Positions 43,073-51,376 of a DNA stretch of 64,000 nucleotides are shown piece by piece. The stretch is from Nitratireductor aquimarinus (GTDB lineage Bacteria; Pseudomonadota; Alphaproteobacteria; Rhizobiales; Rhizobiaceae), in the NCBI RefSeq assembly GCF_046773475.1, contig NZ_CP177239.1, positions 2,232,001 through 2,296,000 of the forward strand, given 5' to 3'. The translations under genes and the position numbers were made by a program. Position 1 is the stretch's first letter, and every line of letters starts with the position of its first letter. The notes beneath the pieces are model-generated. The model worked only from the letters and a program-made list of their open reading frames with translations. It ran no database searches and was not told where the DNA came from.

Positions 43073-44512
43073 ATGATGAGCACCTATCCGGAACTACACC
43101 TCTATATCGGTGGAGAGTGGCGCAAAACGGCAGATGACCTTCCGGTCGTGAACCCCGCAACCGAACAGGAAATCGGCCGATTGCCGCATGCCGACATTGC
43201 CGATCTGGACGATGCGCTGGCCGCCGCGCAGGAGGGCTTCCGCGTGTGGAGCCGGACCGCGCCCAGAGACCGTGCGGACATCATTCTCAGGGCCTCCGCG
43301 CTCATGCGCGAGCGGCAGGAAGAGATCGCACAGTCGATCACCGCCGAACATGGAAAGCCGCTCTCTCAGGCGCGGCTGGAAGTCATTCGTGGCTGCGAGT
43401 TCCTGGAGTGGGATGCGGGCGAGGCAGTGCGCACCTATGGCCGTGTCATCCCGTCTGCTCCGGGCGTGCGCTACATGGTTCATCACCAGCCCATCGGCGT
43501 GGTTGCCGGTCTTTCGCCGTGGAATTTTCCGATGAGCCAGCCGGCGCGGAAGGTTGCAGGCGCGCTCGCCTCGGGGTGCTCGATCATCCTCAAGGCTGCG
43601 GAAGAGACGCCGGCCGGCGCGCTGCACATCGCCCGCGCGTTTCATGATGCCGGCCTTCCCAAAGGCGTTTTGAACCTCGTCTTCGGCACGCCCGCCATGA
43701 TTTCCGATCACCTTATCCGGCACGACGCGGTGCGGCTTGTCGCCTTCACCGGATCGACGGCGGTGGGCAGGCAGCTGACGACGCTCGCCTCCGAACACAT
43801 GACCCCGGTGCTGATGGAGCTCGGCGGGCACGCGCCCGTGATCGTCTGCGAAGACACGGATGTGCAGAAGGCCGCGATCAGCGGTGCAGTTCGCAAGATG
43901 CGCAATGCCGGACAGGTCTGCACGTCGCCCACGCGCTTCTTCGTGCATGAAAGCATCTTCGACGAATATGCCGATGCCTTCGTGAAACGCGCTGCTCAAA
44001 CCTTGGTTGGAAACGGCGTCGAGCCGGGTGTCGAAATGGGGCCGCTGGCCAATGAGCGCCGCCTCCCCGCGCTCAGTGCTCTGGTCGAGGACGCCCGCGC
44101 CAGGGGCGCCGAGGTGCGCACCGGCGGCGCACGCATGAGCAATGCCGGGTATTTCTTCCAGCCGACCGTGCTGGTGAACGTCCCCGACGATGCCAGGGTA
44201 ATGCAGGAAGAACCGTTCGGCCCGCTGGCCGTCATCAATCCGGTAAGCTCGCTGGACGAGGCGATTGAGAAGGCCAACTCGGTGCCTTACGGCCTCGCAG
44301 CCTATGGCTTCACCAACCGCGCCGACTATATCGACCGCATGACCGACGGCGTGGAGGCGGGCAACCTCTCCTTCAACACGCTGGAGGCCTCCTTGCCGGA
44401 AACCCCGTTCGGCGGCGTGAAGTCCAGCGGCTATGGCCGCGAAGGCGGCACCGAGGGCCTGCACAACTACATGGTCGTCAAGAACGTGTCGCACAGCATG
44501 ACGATTGTTTGA
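43073..44512 (+). CDS. NAD(P)-dependent aldehyde dehydrogenase (semialdehyde type)
   Basis: A 479-aa aldehyde dehydrogenase of the succinate-semialdehyde-dehydrogenase-like branch. The general-base Glu lies in VLMELGGHAPVIV and the nucleophile Cys in RNAGQVCTSPTRFFV; GSTAVGRQL is the cofactor loop, and FGGVKSSGYGREGG closes the active-site region. Tandem ATGs at 43073 and 43076 are possible starts. In this cluster it could oxidise 2-aminomuconate semialdehyde or another ring-fission semialdehyde, but succinate or glutarate semialdehyde are equally compatible. It lies 116 bp after the LysR gene and may have its own promoter. Confidence 0.92.
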   Translation: MMSTYPELHLYIGGEWRKTADDLPVVNPATEQEIGRLPHADIADLDDALAAAQEGFRVWSRTAPRDRADIILRASALMRERQEEIAQSITAEHGKPLSQARLEVIRGCEFLEWDAGEAVRTYGRVIPSAPGVRYMVHHQPIGVVAGLSPWNFPMSQPARKVAGALASGCSIILKAAEETPAGALHIARAFHDAGLPKGVLNLVFGTPAMISDHLIRHDAVRLVAFTGSTAVGRQLTTLASEHMTPVLMELGGHAPVIVCEDTDVQKAAISGAVRKMRNAGQVCTSPTRFFVHESIFDEYADAFVKRAAQTLVGNGVEPGVEMGPLANERRLPALSALVEDARARGAEVRTGGARMSNAGYFFQPTVLVNVPDDARVMQEEPFGPLAVINPVSSLDEAIEKANSVPYGLAAYGFTNRADYIDRMTDGVEAGNLSFNTLEASLPETPFGGVKSSGYGREGGTEGLHNYMVVKNVSHSMTIV

Positions 44513-44616
44513 TCCGGGTGCGGGTGCGCGCCGCCAACCATGCGCGCACCCGCCAATCCCACGGCTCCTCACCCGCCGATATCCACTTTCCCCTCAGGCC
44601 CGCGACTTTCCACCGG

Positions 44617-44634
44617 CTGTCAAATCACCGTCGC
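44617..44634 (+). promoter_or_regulatory. Candidate Pho box upstream of phoX
   Basis: CTGTCAA-ATCA-CCGTCGC fits the PhoB consensus of two CTGTCAT heptamers spaced by four bases at 10 of 14 positions. It lies 76 bp before the phosphatase start. PhoX genes are commonly PhoB-controlled. Single-site evidence only. Confidence 0.4.
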
Positions 44635-44709
44635 ACGCCTCCGCTAGGAGTCTGGGCATTTGCCGAGACAGGTCGGCTCGGTCCAGCACAAAGCCAGAGG
44701 AATGCCGTC

Positions 44710-46590
44710 ATGAAAAAGCAGGATATCGTCAATCTCTCCTGGGATGAATTCGATGAAATGCGCGATCCCCGCCCCGATGCCAATGGCTTCGATGCGGTTG
44801 TCGAGCGCGCCATTTCGCGCCGTGGCTTTCTGGGCGGCGTGCTTGCCTTCGGCTCTGCCGCAGCCGTGATGGGGAGTGGAGTTCTCTCCTCCACCACCTC
44901 CGCAAAGGCGCAAGTCTCGGCCTTCGCGTTCGAGCCGATTGGCATCGCCACCGACCACGACATTCACGTCCCGAAAGGCTACGCCTGGAAGACGCTGGTG
45001 CGCTGGGGCGATCCGCTTTTCAAGGAAGCCGAGGGCGCCTATTCGCCGGAAACGGGCGTGTCCGTCGACATGTCCGACAAGGTGTTCGGTGAGAACACCG
45101 ACGGCATGGAAACCTTTGTCGATGGCGACAAGACGATCCTCGCGATCAATTCGGAATATGTGAATCCGAAGATCAACCTGCCGGCCGCCTCCGAAGGCAT
45201 GCCGCAGAACGCCGATGAAGTGCGTCTTCTCAAGAACATGCAGGGCGTCACCGTGCTCGAGATCGCCGACAGCGGCGACGGCTATGAAGTCGTGCTCGAC
45301 AGCCCCTACAACCGTCGCATCACCCATGAAACGCAGATGACGATGGACGGCCCCGCCGCCGGCTCCGATCTGGTCAAGACCAACGCAGATCCTGAAGGCG
45401 TTTCGCCCAAGGGCACGATGAACAATTGCGGCTCCGGCAAGACGCTCTGGGGCACCTATCTGACCTGCGAAGAAAACTTCAATGGCTATTTCGGTACGAC
45501 CGCCAAGCGTGAAGCCACCGAAGGAGAAAAGCGCTACGGCATCGGCGGCGAAGGCCGTTACGCCTACGAAAAGTTTGAAGAGCGCTTCGACCTCGCAAAA
45601 GAGCCCAACGAGCCGAACCGCCATGGCTGGGTCACGGAAATCAACCCGCGCGACCCGTCCTCCACCCCGGTCAAGCATACGGCGCTCGGCCGCTTCAAGC
45701 ACGAGAACGCCGAGATGGTGCAGGCCGCCGACGGTCGCATCGTGGTCTATATGGGCGACGACGAGCGCGGCGAGTTCATCTATAAATATGTCTCCGACAA
45801 GAGTTGGGCCGAAGGCCAGCCGACCGATGGCCTGCTGTCGAACGGCACGCTGTATGTCGCAAAGTTCAATGACGACATGACCGGCGAGTGGCTGCCGCTG
45901 ACCCCGGAAAGCACGGGCATGGAACTGGCGGACATTCTGGTGTTCTCGCGCATGGCGGGCTCCAAGGTCGGCGCGACCACCATGGACCGCCCCGAATGGG
46001 TTGCCGCAAACCCGCTGCGCGTGGAGGTGTATTGCGCTCTCACCAACAACAAGAACCGTGGCGTGAAGGCCAATGCCGGCGGTGATGAACAGCCGGTGGG
46101 CGGCCCCAACCCGCGCGAGACAAACAATTACGGTCAGATCGTGCGCTGGCGCCCGGCTGGCGAAGACCATGGCGCAGACGGCTTCACCTGGGATCTCTAC
46201 GTCATGGCCGGCAACCCGACCGTCTACGACAACGTCTATGCCGGCTCGGAAAACGTCAACGAAGGCAACATGTTCAACTCGCCCGACGGCATGGCCTTCT
46301 CCTCCGATGGCATGCTGTGGATCCAGACCGACGGCGACGACAGCAATGAAGGCGAGTTCGCTGGCCAGGGCAACAACCAGATGCTGGTCGGCAATCCCGA
46401 AACCGGCGAGATCGCCCGCTTCCTGACCGCGCCGAACGGCGCGGAAGTGACCGGCCTCAGCTGGTCGCCGGACGGCAAGGTCGCCTTTGTCGGCATCCAG
46501 CATCCGGGCGGCAACTGGCCGGACGGAAACGGCAAGCCGCGCTCGGCGGTCATCGCGGTCTGGCGCGAAGATGGCCAGGCCATCGGCTGA
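44710..46590 (+). CDS. phoX: PhoX-type alkaline phosphatase (DUF839), Tat-exported
   Basis: A 626-aa PhoX-family phosphatase. The twin-arginine signal SRRGFLGGVLAFGSAAAVMG begins near residue 37, so the enzyme is exported folded with its Fe/Ca cofactor. Family segments such as TMNNCGSGKTLWGTYLTCEE, GWVTEINPRDPSSTPVKHTA and FNSPDGMAFSSDGMLWIQ are present. It releases phosphate from organic esters in the periplasm. The ATG at 44710 is preceded by GAGG. A Pho-box-like site lies upstream and a strong terminator follows. The phoR-phoU genes are 10 kb away in this window. Confidence 0.93.
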   Translation: MKKQDIVNLSWDEFDEMRDPRPDANGFDAVVERAISRRGFLGGVLAFGSAAAVMGSGVLSSTTSAKAQVSAFAFEPIGIATDHDIHVPKGYAWKTLVRWGDPLFKEAEGAYSPETGVSVDMSDKVFGENTDGMETFVDGDKTILAINSEYVNPKINLPAASEGMPQNADEVRLLKNMQGVTVLEIADSGDGYEVVLDSPYNRRITHETQMTMDGPAAGSDLVKTNADPEGVSPKGTMNNCGSGKTLWGTYLTCEENFNGYFGTTAKREATEGEKRYGIGGEGRYAYEKFEERFDLAKEPNEPNRHGWVTEINPRDPSSTPVKHTALGRFKHENAEMVQAADGRIVVYMGDDERGEFIYKYVSDKSWAEGQPTDGLLSNGTLYVAKFNDDMTGEWLPLTPESTGMELADILVFSRMAGSKVGATTMDRPEWVAANPLRVEVYCALTNNKNRGVKANAGGDEQPVGGPNPRETNNYGQIVRWRPAGEDHGADGFTWDLYVMAGNPTVYDNVYAGSENVNEGNMFNSPDGMAFSSDGMLWIQTDGDDSNEGEFAGQGNNQMLVGNPETGEIARFLTAPNGAEVTGLSWSPDGKVAFVGIQHPGGNWPDGNGKPRSAVIAVWREDGQAIG

Positions 46591-46611
46591 TTGCCCACCG
46601 CCGCAGATCAG

Positions 46612-46642
46612 AAAGGGGACGTCCTGCGGGGCGTCCCCTTTT
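46612..46642 (+). terminator. Rho-independent terminator of phoX
   Basis: AAAGGGGAC pairs with GTCCCCTTT around a GC-rich loop and runs into TTTT, 21 bp after the phoX stop. Confidence 0.85.
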
Positions 46643-46818
46643 GCATGCGGGGGCGAATTCGGAGATGGCGCACCATCCCGCTCACTCTCTTGACCCGCAC
46701 AGCGGCCAGCCCTTTTCGTTTCAAAACGAGCCGTTTATGACGGCTTGACGCAGACACATTTCCACCCCACCTGTCAGCCGCCCCGCATAATGCAATTCAC
46801 CAACCGGATCACCACACC

Positions 46819-47616
46819 GTGCAAGCGCTCAAGAGCCTGATTGAATCCCGCCGTTTCGAGGCGGTCATCACCGTCCTCATCGTCATCAACGCCGTCACGC
46901 TCGGGCTCGAAACCTCAGAGCGCGCCATGGCCGCCCTTGGCCCGCTGCTGCTGACGATCGACCGGGCAATCCTCGGCGTCTTCGTGCTGGAACTCATGGC
47001 GCGCTTCGCGGTCTACCAGAAGAATTTCTTCCGCGATCCCTGGCGCATCTTCGATCTCTTGATCGTGGGCATCGCGCTGGTGCCGGCAACGGCCGGCCTC
47101 TCGGTGCTGCGCGCCCTGCGCATTCTGCGTGTGTTGCGGCTGGTCAGCATGGTGCCGTCGCTGCGCCGGGTCGTTGGCGGCCTTGTCGCGGCGCTGCCCG
47201 GCATGGGCTCCATCATGCTGCTGCTCGGCCTCGTCTATTATGTGTTCGCCGTGATGGCGACGAAGCTTTTCGGCGCGTCCTTCCCCGACTGGTTCGGCAC
47301 GATCGGCCATTCGGCCTATTCGCTGTTCCAGATCATGACGCTGGAAAGCTGGTCGATGGGCATCGTGCGACCGGTGATGGAAGTCTATCCGCTTGCCTGG
47401 ATGTTCTTCATCCCCTTCATCGTCTCCACCACCTTCACGGTGCTCAACCTCTTCATCGGTATCATCGTCTCGGCCATGCAGGCCGAGCATGATGAGGAAG
47501 CATCGGCAGAGCGCACGGCGCTACAGGCCGAACAGGAAGTCATCCTCGATGAAATCCGCGCCCTGCGCAAAGAAGTGCAGGCGATGAATGCCGAGAAGCA
47601 GAAGGTGGAGCGCTGA
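46819..47616 (+). CDS. NaChBac-type voltage-gated sodium channel subunit
   Basis: A 265-aa ion channel subunit with six membrane helices. The S4 voltage sensor is seen as LRALRILRVLRLVSMVPSLR with arginines every third residue. The pore loop carries the selectivity filter TLESWSM, the Glu-Ser-Trp type of bacterial sodium channels. The S6 helix (TFTVLNLFIGIIVSAMQ) leads into a C-terminal coiled coil (EQEVILDEIRALRKEVQAMN) that holds the tetramer. The start is GTG 46819. Such channels may serve motility, pH or sodium homeostasis; the role here is unknown. It converges with the dCTP deaminase (9-bp gap). Confidence 0.92.
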   Translation: MQALKSLIESRRFEAVITVLIVINAVTLGLETSERAMAALGPLLLTIDRAILGVFVLELMARFAVYQKNFFRDPWRIFDLLIVGIALVPATAGLSVLRALRILRVLRLVSMVPSLRRVVGGLVAALPGMGSIMLLLGLVYYVFAVMATKLFGASFPDWFGTIGHSAYSLFQIMTLESWSMGIVRPVMEVYPLAWMFFIPFIVSTTFTVLNLFIGIIVSAMQAEHDEEASAERTALQAEQEVILDEIRALRKEVQAMNAEKQKVER

Positions 47617-47625
47617 TCGGAACGA

Positions 47626-48717
47626 TCAGCGCATCCGGAAATGCTTGGAGAGCTTGAGCGACTGGCCCTGATAGTTTGACTTCAGGTCCGCGCCATAGAG
47701 CGCGCTCGGCCGCGACAGCATCCGCTCATAAACGAGCCGGCCAACGATCTGTCCATGTTCGAGAATGAACGGGACTTCGTGGCTGCGCACTTCCAGAACC
47801 GCGCGGCTGCCGGTTCCGCCTGCCGATGAATGGCCGAAGCCGGGATCGAAGAAGCCGGCATAGTGAACGCGGAATTCGCCCACCAGCGGATCGAAAGGCG
47901 TCATCTCGGCGGCATGGAAGGGCGGCACATGCACCGCCTCCTGCGACACGAGAATATAGAACTCGTCCGGATCGAGAATCAGGCCGCCAGCGCCATCGCC
48001 GGTGAGCGGTTCCCAGAAATCGGCAACCTCGTGCTGGTCGCGCTTGTCCACGTCGATCAGCGCCGTGTGATGCTTCGCGCGGTAACCGATCAGCCCGTTG
48101 GCGTCGCCACTCAGATCCACTGAAAGCGCAATGCCGCCCTTGGTGATGTTCGGCTCTTCCGCCGCGACCAGCGTTTCACGCGCATGCAGGTCAGAAAGCG
48201 CGCTTTCATCAAGCAGCGCCTTGCCGGTGCGAAAGCGGATCTGCGACAGGCGCGAGCCGGTGCGCACAACGATGGGGAAGGTGCGCGGGCTCACTTCCAT
48301 GTAGAGCGGGCCGGAATAGCCGGCGGGGATCTTGTCGAACTCCTGGCCATTGTCGGTCATCACGCGCGTGAAGATGTCGAGCCGGCCGGTCGAGCTTTTC
48401 GGATTGGCGGAAGCCGAGATGCCATCCGGCAGGTCGAGCCCTTCCAGAAGCGGCACGATGTAAACACAGCCGGTTTCCAGAACCGCCCCCTCGCCCAGCT
48501 GGATCTCGTGCAGCTTGAGCCGGTCGAGCTTTTCCGAAACGCGATGGTTGGGACCGGGCAGGAAGCTGGCGCGCACGCGATACGCCACAGCGCCAAGCCT
48601 GAGGTCGAGACTGGCCGGCTGGATCTGGTCAGGGTCCAGTGGGCGGGCCGAGGCCAGCGCCCCGTTGTCGAACAGTGCCGCGATGTCCTTGTCCGGCAGA
48701 ATTCCCGCTTTTGCCAA
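47626..48717 (-). CDS. dcd: 2'-Deoxycytidine 5'-triphosphate deaminase, long alphaproteobacterial form
   Basis: A 363-aa member of the dCTP deaminase/dUTPase superfamily that converts dCTP to dUTP for thymidylate synthesis. QIQPASLDLRLGAVAYRVRA is the substrate-binding start, and a second, related half (IDVDKRDQHEVADFWEPLTG; YAGFFDPGFGHSSAGGTGSR; EHGQIVGRLVYERM) follows, which explains the doubled length compared with about 190 aa for E. coli Dcd. A TTG start at 48717 is favoured because AGGAG lies 8 nt upstream; the longer frame to 48780 overlaps that site. Confidence 0.88.
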   Translation of the reverse strand: MAKAGILPDKDIAALFDNGALASARPLDPDQIQPASLDLRLGAVAYRVRASFLPGPNHRVSEKLDRLKLHEIQLGEGAVLETGCVYIVPLLEGLDLPDGISASANPKSSTGRLDIFTRVMTDNGQEFDKIPAGYSGPLYMEVSPRTFPIVVRTGSRLSQIRFRTGKALLDESALSDLHARETLVAAEEPNITKGGIALSVDLSGDANGLIGYRAKHHTALIDVDKRDQHEVADFWEPLTGDGAGGLILDPDEFYILVSQEAVHVPPFHAAEMTPFDPLVGEFRVHYAGFFDPGFGHSSAGGTGSRAVLEVRSHEVPFILEHGQIVGRLVYERMLSRPSALYGADLKSNYQGQSLKLSKHFRMR

Positions 48718-48807
48718 CGCCCCTTCTCCTTGCACAGGGTTTAATTGAACGAGGTTTAGCGCCGCTTGTCGTTGACGCAAGGCGCTTGAGGGTCTAATGG
48801 ACCTTTA

Positions 48808-48863
48808 TCCCGTGGTGATTTGGCCGGTCGGCTTGCAGCCACGTTAAAGAAGTCGCTAAAAGG
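48808..48863 (+). ncRNA. SAM-II riboswitch aptamer
   Basis: The segment CCCGTGGTGATTTGG... GCTTGCAGCCACGTTAAAG... GTCGCTAAAAGG matches the SAM-II (metA motif) consensus of alphaproteobacteria as I recall it. The stem CGTGG/CCACG encloses the loop, and the conserved TTAAA and GTCGCTAAA elements form the pseudoknot that binds S-adenosylmethionine. It ends 66 bp before metZ and runs directly into a terminator hairpin. High SAM would switch off metZ. Confidence 0.93.
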
Positions 48864-48912
48864 CCGCGCTCGATGGACGAACCGGCATGCGACTTTTCGC
48901 GGCCGGTTTTTT
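48862..48912 (+). terminator. Riboswitch expression-platform terminator before metZ
   Basis: GGCCGCG at 48862 pairs with CGCGGCC ending at 48904, followed by GGTTTTTTTG. The hairpin starts with the last bases of the SAM-II motif, so ligand binding and terminator formation can be linked. This points to transcriptional attenuation, not only ribosome-binding-site masking. Confidence 0.75.
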
Positions 48913-48929
48913 TGTTGGGTAAAGAAGCG

Positions 48930-50120
48930 ATGACCGATCATTTCGAAGACAACTGGAAACCACAGACAGCCCTCGTGCATGGCGGGGTCACCCGCTCGCA
49001 TTTCGGCGAGACCTCAGAAGCGCTCTATCTGACTCAGGGCTTCGTTTATGACAGCGCGGAAGCCGCCGAGGCGCGCTTCAAGGGCGAAGAGCCCGGTTTC
49101 GTTTACTCGCGCTATGCAAACCCCACCGTGGACATGTTCGAGCGCCGCATGTGTGCGCTGGAGGGTGCAGAAGAAGCCCGCGCCATGTCATCCGGCATGG
49201 CTGCCGTCACCGCCGCCCTTCTCTGTTCTCTCAAGGCGGGCGATCACGTGGTCGCCGGCCGCGCTTTGTTCGGCTCCTGTCGCTGGGTGGTCGAGACGCT
49301 GATGCCGCGCTACGGCATCGAAACCACGCTGATCGATGGCGCAAAGCTTGAGAACTGGAAAGCCGCCGTGCGGCCCAACACCAGGCTGTTCTTCCTTGAA
49401 AGCCCCACCAACCCGACGCTGGAAGTGGCCGACATCGCCGGTGTCGCCGCACTTGCCAACGAAATCGGCGGGCGACTGGTGGTCGACAACGTGTTCGCCA
49501 CGCCGCTCCTGCAAAAGCCGCTGGAGCTTGGCGCACACGTGGTCGTCTACTCCGCCACCAAGCATATTGACGGTCAGGGCCGTTGCCTTGGCGGCGTCGT
49601 GCTTTCGGACCGGGAGTGGGTGGACGAGCACCTGCAGGATTTCTTCCGTCACACCGGGCCGAGCCTCTCGCCGTTCAACGCCTGGACGCTGCTCAAGGGA
49701 CTGGAGACACTGCCGCTGCGCGTGCGCCAGCAGACCGAGAGCGCCGGCCGCATCGCGGATCTGCTCGCCGGGCATCCGAAGATCGCACGCGTCATCTATC
49801 CCGGCCGCAAGGACCACCCGCAGGCCGACATCATCGCCAAACAGATGAAGGGTGGCTCGACGCTTCTCTGCGTCGAACTGAAGGGCGGCAAGAAGGAAGC
49901 CTTTGCGTTTGAGAATGCGCTGAAAATCTTCCAGATTTCCAACAATCTGGGCGACGCCAAGAGCCTTATCACGCATCCCGCCACGACGACGCACAAGAAC
50001 CTGTCGGACGAGGCGCGCGCCGAGCTTGGCATTGGCGATGGCACGCTGCGCCTTTCGGTGGGCCTCGAAGACGGCGATGACCTTGTCGCCGATGTCGAGC
50101 GCGCGCTGGACGCGGTCTAA
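48930..50120 (+). CDS. metZ: O-succinylhomoserine sulfhydrylase
   Basis: A 396-aa Cys/Met-metabolism PLP enzyme that makes homocysteine from O-succinylhomoserine (or O-acetylhomoserine) and sulfide. The PLP lysine is in VYSATKHIDGQGR near residue 205. ALYLTQGFVYDSAEAAEARF near the N-terminus and SLGDAKSLITHPATTTH-like NNLGDAKSLITHPATTTH near the C-terminus are family hallmarks. The ATG at 48930 (MTDHFEDNW) is chosen because the longer frame from 48873 overlaps the riboswitch terminator. Controlled by the SAM-II riboswitch upstream. Confidence 0.95.
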   Translation: MTDHFEDNWKPQTALVHGGVTRSHFGETSEALYLTQGFVYDSAEAAEARFKGEEPGFVYSRYANPTVDMFERRMCALEGAEEARAMSSGMAAVTAALLCSLKAGDHVVAGRALFGSCRWVVETLMPRYGIETTLIDGAKLENWKAAVRPNTRLFFLESPTNPTLEVADIAGVAALANEIGGRLVVDNVFATPLLQKPLELGAHVVVYSATKHIDGQGRCLGGVVLSDREWVDEHLQDFFRHTGPSLSPFNAWTLLKGLETLPLRVRQQTESAGRIADLLAGHPKIARVIYPGRKDHPQADIIAKQMKGGSTLLCVELKGGKKEAFAFENALKIFQISNNLGDAKSLITHPATTTHKNLSDEARAELGIGDGTLRLSVGLEDGDDLVADVERALDAV

Positions 50121-50139
50121 ACCTCAGCCCCGCGCTCCG

Positions 50140-50161
50140 GGCCGGTTCAGCCGAACCGGCC
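50140..50161. terminator. Perfect hairpin between convergent metZ and phosphatidyltransferase genes
   Basis: GGCCGGTTC and GAACCGGCC form a perfect 9-bp stem around a 4-nt loop, overlapping the last codons of the minus-strand gene. There is no T tract, so it may act as a rho-dependent or RNA-protecting hairpin. Confidence 0.4.
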
Positions 50162-50752
50162 TGCCGCCAGCACGATGCGCGACACGGTCGTGTAGAGCGT
50201 GATGAGAGCAAAGGCGTAGGCAAAGATCGCGAACCATTGCGGGAAAAGGCACATGGCCACGAACACGGCCAGCGTCTCGCTGGCCTCGGCCAGCCCTGTG
50301 GTGAAGAACAGCGATTTCTCGCCCCGCGCCCTGCTCTTGAGACGGTGTTTTTCGGCCATCACCGCATAGGCGAGAAAGCTCGCCCCATTGACGTAGAACG
50401 CAAGAAGCAGCACCCCGCCGGCAATGGCGTTGGCTTCCGGATTTGCAATGATGAAGCCAAGCGGCACCGCGCCGTAGAAGGCGAAATCGAGCACAATGTC
50501 GAGATAGCCGCCGAAATCTGTTTTGCCGTTGATGCGCGCCACAGCGCCATCCAGCCCGTCGCACAGCCGACTGGCGAGAATAAGCGCCAGTCCGGCCCAG
50601 TACCCACCGAATGCGATGGCCGCCGCTGCCGCCAGCCCCAGAACCAGACCTGCATAAGTGATGGCGTTCGCGCGCACTCCCGCCGCCGCGAGCTGCGTCG
50701 CCATGGCCGACAATCCGGGATCGATCTTTCGGTGCGCCCAACCGTCAAGCAT
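50147..50752 (-). CDS. CDP-alcohol phosphatidyltransferase family protein
   Basis: A 201-aa integral membrane enzyme with the CDP-alcohol phosphotransferase motif DG-x2-AR-x8-G-x3-D-x3-D, seen here as CDGLDGAVARINGKTDFGGYLDIVLD at about residues 86-112. About six membrane helices surround it. It transfers a phosphoalcohol from a CDP-linked donor in phospholipid or related lipid synthesis. The start MLDGWAHRKIDPGLSAMA is typical of the family. It is not obviously pgsA or pssA, and the exact substrate cannot be read from the sequence. It converges with metZ. Confidence 0.88.
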   Translation of the reverse strand: MLDGWAHRKIDPGLSAMATQLAAAGVRANAITYAGLVLGLAAAAAIAFGGYWAGLALILASRLCDGLDGAVARINGKTDFGGYLDIVLDFAFYGAVPLGFIIANPEANAIAGGVLLLAFYVNGASFLAYAVMAEKHRLKSRARGEKSLFFTTGLAEASETLAVFVAMCLFPQWFAIFAYAFALITLYTTVSRIVLAAGRFG

Positions 50753-50983
50753 GTTTCACCACTGTTTCCCTGCTGAACGGCCCATGATTAGCGTCTTTCC
50801 TGCTCTCATGCCGCTCACAATGGCGTCATGGGAACGTTATGGGGAGCGTCACTGGGGAGCATTACGGGGCCTTCCTGAGCGAAGACGCCATGAGCTCTGC
50901 CGTAATTTCTGCTATAGTCGCGGTCTTTCATGAAGACGCGCAACGCGATGCTCGCGTGGCGCGTCCAGCAAGAGCTTGCCCCA

Positions 50984-51376
50984 ATGTATCGAACCGTCAC
51001 CCAATCCATCGAAGTGTGCGCCGAGCCCAGCTATCTGTCGTCCCAGTCGGACCCGGAAAGCCGTCATTTCGTCTGGGCCTATCGGATCACCATCACCAAC
51101 CATTCGCCCGAAACCGTTCAGGTGGTTTCGCGCTACTGGCACATCACCGATGAAACGGGACGGGTGCAGGAAGTGCGTGGCGAGGGCGTGGTCGGCGAAC
51201 AGCCGGTGCTGCAGCCCGGCGACAGTTACACCTACACCTCCGGGTGCCCGCTTACGGCACCCTCGGGCATCATGGTCGGACGCTACACCATGCGCGGTCC
51301 GCATGGTGCATTCTTCGATGTGGACATCCCGGCCTTTTCGCTCGACCTGCCGGGCGCGGCCGCACGGATCAACTGA
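50984..51376 (+). CDS. apaG: ApaG domain protein
   Basis: A 130-aa single-domain ApaG protein with a fibronectin-like beta-sandwich fold. Family segments HFVWAYRITITNHSPETVQV and VVGEQPVLQPGDSYTYTSGC followed by MVGRYTM are clear. The protein is linked to Co2+/Mg2+ homeostasis and diadenosine tetraphosphate metabolism in enterobacteria, without a firm biochemical role. The ATG at 50984 (MYRTVTQSIEV) is preferred over a start at 50930 that would add a non-conserved tail. It converges with hslO, whose stop lies within its last codons (8-bp overlap). Confidence 0.9.
   Translation: MYRTVTQSIEVCAEPSYLSSQSDPESRHFVWAYRITITNHSPETVQVVSRYWHITDETGRVQEVRGEGVVGEQPVLQPGDSYTYTSGCPLTAPSGIMVGRYTMRGPHGAFFDVDIPAFSLDLPGAAARIN

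Noticed and set aside
44644..46503. A 619-codon minus-strand frame opposite phoX
   Set aside because: Antisense shadow of a conserved phosphatase, no ribosome-binding site and no recognisable domain.
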